Shown: in pieces, positions 34,255 to 45,625 of the stretch
How positions within the stretch are numbered: the stretch's first letter is position 1
Layout: each line of letters opens with the position of its first letter
From: Rhytidiadelphus loreus
Taxonomy: Eukaryota > Streptophyta > Bryopsida > Hypnales > Hylocomiaceae
DNA length: 64,000 nucleotides
Reading direction: 5' to 3'
Assembly: GCA_947034895.1 (NCBI GenBank)
Contig: OX344763.1
Span: 46,685,025 to 46,749,024 of the forward strand
Position numbers and translations under genes: made by a program
The notes under the pieces: generated by a model
The model's database searches: none
Seen by the model: only the letters and a program-made list of their open reading frames with translations
Told to the model about the DNA's origin: nothing

Positions 34255-36326
34255 GGATGTTTAAAGAGCTTGCTTATCAGTATGCACACCAATTTTGAGT
34301 GCAAAATTGCATAAGAGTTGTGAGATTATAACAAGAGAAATGTACATTTTCTATTTTTAGTATGTTGCCCCTCCCCACAATGTTTCAGAAATTTGCACAT
34401 AAAAGTTTTTTGGGATTGGAGGTGACATGAACAACTACAAATTGTGTTAGCACACTAAAATGCCCTTTCAAAAAACTTAATATCACTTGAAAAGCTATTA
34501 AATTCATTACACAATTCACCTTGCAATTGTTGAGATGCAAATTTTTTTATAAGCATAAATCATAAATAACTCCAAATGAAGACTTGCTTGTTTAAATTTT
34601 CAATGGTAAAAATCATGAAAACACTTTACTCTTTCCATTGGGACCATTTTCAAAGCAAATGGATAAGTGGAAGTTTTTAGATCTCAAATCAAGTGAAATT
34701 GCTCAAAGTTGAAAAATGAAGTAAAATTAGCAAGCTTTACTCTTCCACTAACTGACATAAATGGCTTTGGAGACCTCTCAACAATCAAATATGTACCTTT
34801 TTAAGTGAAAAATGAAAGTTTTGAATAGTTAACCCTAGAAACTGCCCAATTTTTTTTTAAAACGGGCAAACGAATTTAACTGCCCACTTCAAAATGAGCC
34901 TGAAATTTCAAATCGACCATATATGGTCGATGAGGCAGTTAGGGGTTAACATCACTTTTGACAACAATTGGTGAAACACATCAAATACTACTACATACAT
35001 GATAGCCAAGAGGGATTTAAACAAGAAAGAAGCACCACTAGACAATTGCAACTAATTATAGTTGCATTAGAAGATGTTAAATTTACTAATCACAACATCT
35101 ATCTCTTCTAGATAGACTTCAAAAATGCATTTGGATCAATAGATAACACTAGACTACTAGCCATCACGACAGAGCATGGATATCTTGTAAACACAATTCA
35201 TTTTGTTGGTAACACATATACAAATTCTAACACAATAGACACAAGAAAATACTTTGGCTCAACCAAACCCAAACAAAAAGGAGCAATCCAAGGAGACACA
35301 TTGAGTTCCTATGTATTCTTAATATTCCTTGTCCATCTATGGACAAAGAAACCAACACATGTATACCGTCTGCACTTCAAATATCCATAGAAGCTTTGCA
35401 ACATTTGAGATGATCTTGCATGTTTAGCAAGTAAAATAGAATTATTACAAATACAACTAAACAAAAAATTTAAAATTCAATGATTGGATAGGAATGGATT
35501 AAGTATTTCAAAATGTGTCATTGTAGGAAGTCCAAACAAACATCCAATGACACCTAAGGCATTCAAAGTATTCTTCCTATCAAAAAATATTGCATATATA
35601 ATAATCAACAAGTACTAGCCTTCCACCAAAATGAAGTTTGCAAAGATTTGGCCTTCTAATTAATGCCCTCGTTGGCTCACTAAAATCAAATGTACAACTA
35701 CAAGTTACCACAATGACTCACCCAAAAATGAAAAAACTTATTAATATGACAAGCATTAATGAGACAAAAAAAAGATATTAAACTTTTTTTTAAGAATGGG
35801 GGTGCAATATGGTTTCCATAGAATTCCATATTCAATGCCAACAATTAAAAAACTAGATAAAATCATTGTAACCACAAACAAACAAACATTTAGAATACTA
35901 AAAAGTACATTGAATTTAGCATCCCAACAACTATAAAAATTGTTGGGAATGAACTCATTCTCATTTAATAATGCATATATAAATGCATTGGAGAACAACT
36001 CAAAGTCACTTTAGATGACACAAGACAACTAGAAAAAATAATAGATGACTAACTAAGTACTATATATTATGTCCAAATATAGAGGCCCCACAATACTCAC
36101 AATCATAAGAAAAGAAGCATCAATGGGTCCATCAACTCATTACTAAAACAATTGCATTTCTTAATGAAAATGATACATATTAAAAGCTTTGATGAAACAC
36201 TCCTAATATAATGCACTCAACTAGAACAACCATGGAAAATAAATATGAATGAACTAAAGCAAGTTCAAAAAAATAAAACCCCAAAATACAAAACAAACTA
36301 TACATCAACAATATCCAATATTATTG

Positions 36327-36899
36327 CATTAGATAAGATCTAGAGGGGCTGGAAGGTCGTTTCAGGCTTGTTCCCAGCTCCGTTCCCCTTGGTCTCATCG
36401 AACGCCGATGTCAGATATTTTTTTTTTCAAAAAATTAAATATTAAAAATCTTTAAAATTAAAAACGAAGTTTGTTAACAAATTTTTGTTAATTTTTTTCC
36501 CCCTAAAATGTGACTTGGCAGTCATTTTGCTAGGTCAACGCAGCTTGCGAACGGCGGGTTTCTAGATGGGAACTTGCACCCCTCCAGAGTAGCAAAAAAA
36601 CATGTATTAGGGGAAATTCAGTTGGTGTAGATGGTCGCAAATTCTTGAGTTCCCTAACTCTGTGAAATCAACCACATGCGCAGTTTGATGTGGCTAAAGT
36701 TCAGCCACATCAAATTTTAATATTTAATTATTATTTGTTTAATATTTAATTTTTTTTTTTTTTAATATTTAATTATTATTTGTTTTAATATTTTAAATTA
36801 TTTTTAAATTATTTTTTATTCTGATTGTGTACGTTTAGTTTACAACCAAGGTAATAGGCTTGAAACAACTTTCCCTTGGCACAAAATCTCTTCTAATGT
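36327..36899. mobile_element. ATTAGATG-family MITE (or two abutting) inside the LINE
   Basis: The left end is CATTAGATAAGATC and the right end (reverse complement) CATTAGAAGAGATTTTG. Near 36590-36610 inner end-like sequences suggest it may be two adjacent elements. The middle is AT-rich with a hairpin at about 36690-36715 (TGATGTGGCT with AGCCACATCA). Confidence 0.45.
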
Positions 36900-37406
36900 A
36901 ATGTTTAATCAACATACAATGGGGAATTAAAAACATTTATACCATTAGAAAAATTCAAAAAATAATATAGAACATATTATAAAACAATCAAAGATGCTCT
37001 ACACTACTACCAAAAATTATTTTGTTAACCATACACTTGCCAATAGTACCTATATACTCCTACTAATGACTAAAAAACTAATACACAACTACAAACCCTT
37101 CAAGCACAAAACTACCATATACACAAAAAAAACTCCATCTAAATCTCTTAGACATCATACTAAGCATAAAACCATACAAGAAAAAAGACAAATATCAAAT
37201 TCAAACCATAATTATTCAACCAATACCGTTATCAATGGACACTACTCAATAATGTAACCTATAAAAAGTGGCTATCTAAAATGCAAGTCCTTCCACACTT
37301 TGAACTAAACATCTTTGAATATAACCTCACTCTTGAAAGCATACCACATACATACAACAACAAGAAAAACATTTTACAAACAAAATATTAGAACATTTCT
37401 CCCAAC

Positions 37407-37702
37407 CATTAGATGTTTTTTCAGGGGTGTAGAGGGCTGTGAGTTCTCGGGGATGTGGGAACCAGAGAACTGCGCCATTGTTGCAGTGGCACAATAGTCT
37501 AACGTGACCGAACTTCGGCCATGTCACAAGAAAAAAAATGAAAAATGAAAAATGAAAATTTTCTTTTGAATTTTTTTTGCATTCTAAGAGAAAATTAAAA
37601 AATATATATATCCTGACAGGTCAACGTTTTTTCCCTGCATATGGAACGGCCAGGGGAGCGGGCCTGAAACAACCCTCCCCTTGGCTAAAATCCCATCTAA
37701 TG
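37407..37702. mobile_element. ATTAGATG-family MITE inside the LINE
   Basis: Begins CATTAGATG and ends CATCTAATG. The following CAGGGGTGTAGAGGG and its partner CCCTCCCCTTGG are partly inverted. 296 bp, no coding content. Same family as 4883-5154. Confidence 0.5.
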
Positions 37703-39139
37703 CCTAACTAGCACAAGGACTCAAGATATGTACCCCCTTTTACCTCTGCCCAATGTACACATATCAATGAAAGAAAGTAGTTTAGACAAAGACATGCTAA
37801 ATATGGATGATAATAGTATAAAAATAGAGGCCATAAAATCCCACCTATTTCATAATGATGGTAAATAAATACTCACCATCTCCATACATTGGTTGCAATG
37901 ACTTTGAAAACAATACTTGAAGAACAAAAAATAGTTAATTCAACAATCCAAAGCTTCACAACAAAAATCATAAAATCATACCAAAGATACAATACACAAG
38001 GCATAAAAATAAGACTGAACACACTAGCATACAATACCACATTGATGAATTACTTAATAATTATATAATTGACTTACTAAATATCCAACACTCATACTTT
38101 TCATCCCCCATGACATGTCTAGCATCCTTAAACACATAAAACTCACTTTTACCGAGAGACAAAATACTTGGATCAATTACTATAAATTTGTATTTTAGGT
38201 GATGAATTTTAGGCAACATCCAATGTAACAACTTGTGTTTTCATATCAACAATAATGTCTAACGTAACAACGTAAAAAATCACAAAACAATACAAAAAAG
38301 CGCTTTGAGGTCCACATCAATATCCCAAAAAATCTATATAAAAAATAGAAGGATACTAGTAGAAACCTCCAAAAATATTCAAATAAAGAAGAAACTAGAA
38401 AACAAAGATTTCAAGGAGAAAACTACATTTATATGAGCAAATGGTTAAACAATGATGAATTAAATACAACAAAATTCAATGATTTTTGTAAAATCCACAA
38501 ATATCATATAAACAAATCATCCAATTATTAAAATTTATATATGACCAATGCATGAAAAATGCTAAGAAACACCTTTTCAAACCATTTGAAAAAACAAACA
38601 TTTGTTGTAAACTTTGCAACACTAATCAAATTGACACATAACCCCACCTCCTCTTAGCATGCTCCCCCAAATAATATAAATAACCTAAGAGTAAAATGAC
38701 GTAATAATATTGTCATGATGTAAGATGTCTACTAGTTGAAGTCAAAATCTTTGTATGTTAAAAGATGTATAGTGTTAGGAGTTCTTGTTAGTTGTTCTTG
38801 TTAGTTGCCAATTGATAACTACTTAAGTAGTAGTTGATGTTGTGGTTGAGGGGGGGAGAATTAGTTGGTGGCTAGCCTCTTAGGGTTGTGACTAATTACT
38901 TAGAAGCAAGGGGGTAGCGCCAGGTGCCCTCAAAACCACCGTCGGATCCCCTTGGTCCCTTATCTCTTTCTTATTTTTTGGTAGGTTTGAGGTGTAAAAA
39001 TGTAAAATGCACCTGAGTGCTAAGTTGTATGTTTGTTGGTGATTCATTATTGAAAGAAACATTGATGTGAAGAGTTTTGGGTTTGTATTTTCATAAAGTG
39101 TTGAATCAAAGCTAAATTTTGAATCTAAATTTTTGTATA

Positions 39140-39867
39140 GGGGTGATTGCAAGAAAGACCGGTCCTATTTGGCGTCACAAATTGAAGTGACTAAGTTGCT
39201 ATCAATCATAACTTTTGGAAAATGAAGCCGATGGACTTGAAATTTTTATTGAAGATGACTAACTGAGAAATCATGAGATTCATTATTTTTCATAAATTTT
39301 GAAAAATAATTTTATAATTAAATATCAGTTTAGCTAATTTGTCACACTTTGCGGTTTAGGGGTTTTTAGTACTGTAGAGCATCCAAAAATTATGATGTTC
39401 ACTTGAATTTTTTGTGGGCTATTTCCACAATAGATGAGCATGTGCCTACCAAACGGCATTCAAAAAAACACAATTCTTTGTCCTCAACATGCATGCGAAT
39501 AGGGATCCCTTGCGCATAGCACTCTAAACATTTATGATGGTTTCAACTTCTAGTTTTTGGTGAAATGTAATCACTATCAAGTCTTTATAAATGGCCAATT
39601 TTTAGTTTTTTTTTATTCATGATTTTCTAATTTTTATTAATTTATACTTAACTTTATCTACTTTTTGTGACAAACTGTCATTTTTTTTAAGTAGTACTGT
39701 TTCAGTATTATAAAGTACTCAAATGTACTATTGGCCGTTGATTTTTCAGATCAATGGCTGAGATTGCTTCATTTTGTAGTACTCATAGTACTCCTAGTAT
39801 TGGACAGAAAAAACGCAGTTTTTGACCAAATGCTACCAAAATCGTTCGGTCTTTCTTGCAATCACCC
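39140..39867. mobile_element. Non-autonomous element with perfect 21-bp inverted ends
   Basis: 39141-39161 (starting GGGTGATTGCAAG) is perfectly complementary to 39847-39867. ATAG occurs just outside both ends, a possible short target duplication. The inside has no gene. Superfamily unassigned. Confidence 0.6.
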
Positions 39868-40244
39868 ATAGTTGATCTACCATAATACCAATTGTCAAAT
39901 TTAGATCTATTATAGAGAAACAAATACGAGGCTTCAAAGTGTAGAAGGTTGCTATTATGTGAGCCTAGGATCTTGACTGCCCTTGAGCCTAGGAATTTAG
40001 TCACCTTCCTTGATTATAGTATAACTATGATATAGACACCTATATAAGGGAGCCAAGAAGCATGTATTTGGAAGTTCAATTTTATTGAGTTTTTGTGATA
40101 TGGATATGAAGCTTGGAGGGTAATCTTTAAAATTGATTTAATATCTTTTAGTATGAAAGACTTGGCTATAATGAATATGGGATCTATAATTATGCACAAA
40201 ATACAACTGAGGTGTGCAAGTTGTGACTTGGCAAAAAATTAGTG

Positions 40245-40625
40245 GTAGCATAGAAAAATGTTCACTAAAGTTGAATAATATCTTAGATATGAAGAAAATT
40301 AATACGCAAGTACTTGATAATTTGATCTACATTGTAACAAAGTTTCAAGACATTTGGAGTGATTGTCCATAATTTATACTAGGTCAAAGCTAGCTATGGT
40401 AGTTTCTATGTTATCTTAGGAAGGGTTAGAAAGTCAATAATGGAAAAATATCCACCAAAGTTGAACAATATCTTAGATTTGGGTGAAAATTGATATGTGA
40501 GTACTTTACAAGTTGATCTACATTGTGGCAAAGTTTCAAGTTCAATAGAATGACTATCCATCATTTATGCTAGGTTGAAGCTTGGTATGAAGCTAGGTTT
40601 GGTAGTTTCTAGATTATTATGGAAA
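40245..40625 (+). repeat. Two direct repeats of about 190 bp
   Basis: Blocks at about 40245-40425 and 40430-40625 share AAAGTTGAA, AATATCTTAGAT, TTGATCTACATTGT and GTAGTTTCTA in order, with moderate divergence. A local duplication within the insertion that splits the LINE. Confidence 0.5.
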
Positions 40626-41200
40626 TTGGGAAAAGAAAATTTGGGAATAGGTTTAGGATTATTTGTGTGTGTAGGGGGTAAGGGTATAAAGAAACTATAC
40701 TCAAAATATTCTTACAACAAAAGCTCTATGTTGTTTTGGACATATTCACACAACTTTGTAACAATATAGTATGGAAAATACATAACTTTTTAAAAGTGAC
40801 CACAACACAAGATGCTAGAATCTAATTAAAAACTTGCATGGTAGTCAATGCCAAGATGACACAATACCACTATAGTTACTAATTTATAATTGTATAAACC
40901 AACATAGACCATGTAATTGTGGTGCTACATTAAAACTAGATACTCTCCTAGTAATAAACCATTCATACAATGGGCCACCACCCTCACAACCAATTTACAG
41001 AATCCACATATTGTCAAGATAGGTACACAAGAAAAGTTGTCATCCACAAAGAAAATAGATATGATATATTAATCAACAACATACAAAATCAAAGATGGAA
41101 TATTGCACCATTATTAACATTACAATTGGAGCAAGAAAAGCCATTTACAACAATTTTCAAACCAACTTAAAAACTATAGAACACCTAAAACTCAAAATAA

Positions 41201-42168
41201 TCCAATCCAAAGAGCATTTAAAGAAATTTATCAAAATGCAATATACTGCCTCCAATACATAATACTTACAAAAGAAAGATTAGAAAACAACCACTCACTA
41301 CCTAAACTAAACTCAAAATATATAAAAAATCAATTCTTGTCATTAGCTTGTAATAGAAATATTACCTAACAACATTAATAGCAACATCACATAATTGAAA
41401 CCTTGCTCATCAAATACAGTCTCAAAGACTTTTCACAAATACATTATAATTTAAAGGAGCAATATTGAGTTGAAATACAAATTAAAAATAAATATACCAC
41501 TATCAAAATACCAAAGAATATTAATACATGTTTATGTCTCTTGTTCCTAGTTCCTAGTTGCAGTTACCAGTTGATATAGAGTCTACCTCTGAAAGAAGGC
41601 AACGAAGGTTGCCTTGCCTACCCATGCCCTAAAATCATGGCTAATCAAACTATCCCTTGATGTGAAATAAATTTATTGAAATAATTTATGTGAAAAATGA
41701 AAAACTATTTCAATTACCCCTTGATGTGTGATCTTTTCCCCCCTTTTTTATAATTGGATAATTGATCAATTTAGGATAAAAAATATGGACATACATAGTT
41801 GGAAATTGAAAGGACATTGGTAGGTAGTATATAAATAAATTAAAGTAGTGCAAACGTTTGAAAAGTTGAATAATTTTGTATGAAATGGGATCTAATTCGT
41901 ATAAACAAAATTCAAATGAAAGTTGGATGTCAATTTTGGCACCATGGACTACTGTAATTGTCAAATGAAATTGTTTAAACACTCTAGAAGCCCCTCAACA
42001 TCCAACCCTAGAAACGATATTTGCCTTGTCGAAGAATAGACCTTTAGATTCAAAATGACAAGCAACTAAAATTTGACAATTTCATGAAAGTGGCAGCTAC
42101 ATATATCCACCTTCTATTTTCACACACCACGTGGTTGCCAGTCCTACCAATTTGTGATCCTCCATTTT
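41201..42168. other. AT-rich intergenic sequence
   Basis: No gene was recognised. A TTCCTAGTTCCTAGTT duplication lies near 41549-41565. Confidence 0.4.
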
Positions 42169-43871
42169 CAGGGCGGGTATATACACGGCCTGGGGCCGGA
42201 TGGAAGGCCGGCCCAATTTGCCTCCAATCCGGCCCACAATCCGGCCCCAAATCACCACTCCGGCCCCAGATAATGTAAAGTGGTTGAGGCCGAATTCTGG
42301 GGCCGGATTGCAATTCATCACTCCGGCCCCAAGCAATGTAAAGCCCTTGGGGCCCAATTCTAAGGCCGAATTCTTGATTACTACACTCTTGAATTTTTGA
42401 AATGCTCAATTAAAAAAATCTAAGACATGCATCTTTTCCTTTCTCTTATTATTTTTTATACTTTAGAAAAAAAAAAGTTTTCCTTTTCTATTTATTCTAT
42501 TTCAAATATAGGAAAAAAAAATTTAGAATTCTTTAGACTTTTCCTTTTTATTCCTACTTTACCTATTTCAAAATGGAAGAGAGAGTTTTTTTTATTTTTT
42601 TTAACCTTTTCCACTCTCTTCCTATTTTTCTATTTGGAAAAAGGAAGTTCTTTGACTTCTTTTGAACCTTTTTTTTTTGACACTAAAAATAGAGTTGACA
42701 TTGAAAAAAGATTTGTAGCCCCATAATTGTTGTCATTTATTAAACATACAATTCAAGAAAACATATAATTTTTTTTAATCTCTTTTTCAAATCTATATTC
42801 TTAGTTTATTTTAAAGAAAAACATGAAATTTTTTATTATGAAAACTTGAATGAATTCAATGATAAATGTAAATCAAGTTTTACCATACATGTTATTTCTA
42901 GTCGCATAATTTTTCCTTACCATATTCTTTTTTCAAGTATTTGTCATCAAAATTGATAAAAACACACATTATCTTGTAGATGTCAAAGTTTTTGGCATAA
43001 CTTCAACAATGACTTTCATTTACAGATTTGTGTCCGTATAAAAAATTTACTTATTAAGCATGTAATTTATCAAAATTAGTATCTATAACATAGTATGTAA
43101 TTTGTGTCTACACCAAAAAAATTAATTATTAATACCTCATGCTAAAACAATTGCAAAGACATTATTGTTACAATTGCAATGGTTAATAATAATAAAATTC
43201 ATTATTAACAATAAAATTCATTATTAACAATAAAATTCATTATTAACAATAAAATTCATTATTAACAATAAAATTCATTATTAACAATAAAATTCATTAT
43301 TAACAATAAAATTCATTATTAACAATAAAATTCATTATTAACAATAAAATTCATTATTAACAATAAAATTCATTATTAACAATAAAATTCATTATTAACA
43401 ATAAAATTCATTATTAACATTAAAATTCATTATTAACATTAAAATTCATTATTAACAATAAAATTCAGTATTAACAACTTGTAACACAGCATCTGTATCA
43501 CAACATGACTCAACCAGATGGGATTGAGCTCACAGTTAATAAAAAATGTAATAAAAAAGAAAAGAAAAGCCCTTGCATGGTAGACGGTGGAGATTTGTCC
43601 GATCCAACGGAGGAGACGAATGTGACACCAATCCGGCCCTAGATGGGAAATCGGGCCACCAAAAACCTTGGCCCGATTGCTCCCTTGGGGCCAGATGGTT
43701 TGGCGCCAAAACCATGCCACCTAAGGCGACACATAGGATGAGTGGTGGTTCCATCCGGCCCCAAGTATAAAGCCCTTGGGCCGGATTTGGAGAAATTGAG
43801 CAATCCCATTGGTTCAAACTTGGAGAGTTCCGGCCGGCCTTCAATCCGGCCCCAAGTGTAAACCGGCCCTC
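42169..43871. mobile_element. hAT-like element with CCGGCCCC subterminal clusters
   Basis: The left end CAGGGCGGGTATATACAC and the right end (reverse complement) GAGGGCCGGTTTACAC are partly inverted, each followed by TGGGGCCGGAT. GC-rich arrays of TCCGGCCCCAAG and GGGGCCGGA occupy 42190-42370 and 43620-43871, on an AT-rich background. The design mirrors the giant hAT on a small scale (1.7 kb). No matching 8-bp duplication was found at the ends (TCCATTTT against AAACTCCA), so boundaries or superfamily may be wrong. Confidence 0.45.
43191..43475 (+). repeat. Minisatellite, 15 units of 19 bp
   Basis: AATAAAATTCATTATTAAC repeated fifteen times head to tail with very few substitutions (AACATTAAAA variants and one CAGTATT near the right edge). 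The high identity means recent expansion or homogenisation. Confidence 0.9.
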
Positions 43872-45625
43872 AAACTCCAACCGGTTATGTTACCAAACGC
43901 ACCGGCTAAACCGGCGGTTCTCCCCCGAACATTCATAGGAACAGTGCTCAATTGCTATTTCGGAGGCACTTCACGCATTCAGGTGTAGTTACCTTATCTT
44001 TCCTTCAGGAGAAATCTTCTCGCAATCTTGACTGTCTAAAGCACCGAAGCTTGGGCATTGCAATTGTGATAAACTAGCGAAGGGGCTTGCAAAATTGGAG
44101 GAATTCGGAAGAACTGGATGCTTTGTTTCCGTTTTCGAACTCCGTTTTCTAAACAATGAAGCGTTTTCAATTCCTCTCTGTGTCTCCAGTGACCCACGAC
44201 AGACATCCGATTCTGCGCATCTGATACTCTTTGATGTATATCCGCATTTGAGGTTTCTTGACGGAGCTATTAGGGGATCGAGAGGAACTCTCACTGGGAA
44301 TGCTGCTATGCGATATTCATCTGCCACTTATGAATTCTGAGTATTGCAAAAGATCAATGTCATCTCTGTTTCAATTTCTTGTTAGGATGGGTTCCATATT
44401 ATACATGGTGACATCCATATCCATGGCGGGACATTGCCAAACACAGTCTAGGAGTGTTGCTGCAGTTGTGTTTGTAGTTGAGTTTCTGGACCGCTGGAAG
44501 AACCGTTGCGTTTGCTTGAATTGTTGCTGGGAAATCATTTGCAGGAACTGATAACGAGTGGTACCCGACCATGGATCACTCGTCCTCTGTGACCGAATCT
44601 GGAAGAATTGGAGATGAACCCCAATTTAGCAATATCTGATTGAATGTCATCAACTTCCAGAGATGTTGTTTTACGTCTAGGGTTTTGAGTAGCTTATGTG
44701 ATCGTTTCTGGTCGCCATCTCCGGACCCAACCTTCATGAAACTTTTAGATTGAACGTATGACTGTCTCTTCCTGGCACCAATACCAAGCTAAAATATTCT
44801 GAGTTAATTCTTGGATGCAAGTCCCTGTTGTCCAGAGTGAGCTCGCACTTGTGAATTATCGTTTGCAAAGACTGCAGAGGACATTCTTATTTCTTGGAGG
44901 AATTTAACAAGTGTAGGAGTAGCGACGGCATCTGCTTGTATGAGTTATAATTCAGCTGAGGTCAAGCTTTACAACATTGAGAGTGAGGTTAGATTGATAA
45001 AACCACATACCAAGCAATTGAAAGTTGACCCCTAGACTCGCAACCTAAACCCTAAACCTTAAGACCTTGAGATTTATAATGATCAGACGCGACTCTTCTA
45101 CCCTTCCAAAGAATCCATTTCAACGTAATGCTCTTGTTTTTTGACCCTTCAAAGATTTGCCTTTTTCTTCTTTCGAAACTGGGAGTCAATTTGGCCCTCT
45201 CAGGAGATGTTTGGTTCAGGTTGTGAGATTCACGAAATCTGCCAATTGTCGTTGCCCTCTCTTGATGACCACATTAAGAGGTGTCTACCTGCAAAAATTA
45301 TTATAGAGAGAAGCTTGCAGGAGAAGTTCAAGTGCCTGAATAGAGAGTTATCAGAGCGAGGGTAGGATTGACGCTCTGTAGTTTAGGGTTGATCAATTCT
45401 CTGATGTGGCCGGAAATCGAGATATCGGATCCTGCAATCCTTTTTTTTTACTCTCAGCCTGATCTTTACAGTATGCTTCGTAGGCAATCACAATGTAACA
45501 TGCAGGTTGCTCTTCCGACACGAAGGATATTGACGTGACATGGAATTGAACATACCCAGATATGGAGCTTCAGGATATGCATTCATGGAAACTGTCGACA
45601 GAGCTAAGGTTCAGAGTGTGAAGTG
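43872..45625. other. Upstream region of the RNase H-fold gene
   Basis: More GC-rich than the surrounding DNA and probably promoter and leader. A telo-box-like ACCTAAACCCTAAACC occurs near 45046. Several short ORFs are present but none resembles a known protein. Additional upstream exons cannot be excluded. Confidence 0.4.

Larger units (their letters stand above)
17403..34945. mobile_element. Older TTAA element split by the giant hAT insertion
   Basis: TTAA at 17399-17402 is followed by CCCCTAAGTGCC, and TTAA at 34946-34949 is preceded by sequence whose reverse complement is CCCCTAACTGCC, so the ends are inverted. With the hAT removed, 17403-17513 plus 34255-34945 gives about 0.8 kb, close to the other copies. 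The rejoined site reads TCTAACCGTATGGATG; the copy at 601-1540 has TCTAACCATAGGATC at the equivalent place. An alternative is that the right end belongs to a separate 113-bp unit at 34833-34945. Confidence 0.45.
35060..41200 (+). mobile_element. Decayed LINE-type retrotransposon, split by later insertions
   Basis: Conceptual reading gives reverse-transcriptase motifs with several frameshifts and stops: DFKNAFGSID (motif A) near 35115, GAIQGDTLSSY (motif B) near 35280, and a DDL-like motif C near 35412. A long region similar to LINE thumb sequence follows (about 35.46-36.3 kb). Near 38606-38668 a C-x2-C then H-x4-C knuckle typical of LINE C-termini appears. A further segment at about 40.97-41.17 kb looks like the distal end. 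Two MITEs and a roughly 2.2-kb insertion separate the parts. Family level beyond non-LTR is uncertain, and the distal segment assignment is weaker than the RT core. Confidence 0.6.

Noticed and set aside
34833..34945. Independent 113-bp TTAA MITE
   Set aside because: It has TTAA at both sides and roughly inverted ends, but the right end pairs better, without gaps, with 17403 across the hAT. Kept only as an alternative.
38770..39139. Solo LTR starting TGTTAGGAGTTC
   Set aside because: It begins like some LTRs, but no matching end, duplication or second copy was found in the window.
43191..43475. CRISPR-like array
   Set aside because: Units are contiguous with no spacers, in a plant context; it is a minisatellite.
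44258..44551. Coding exon upstream of the RNase H-fold gene
   Set aside because: The peptide shows no domain and no supported splice path into 45626 was found.
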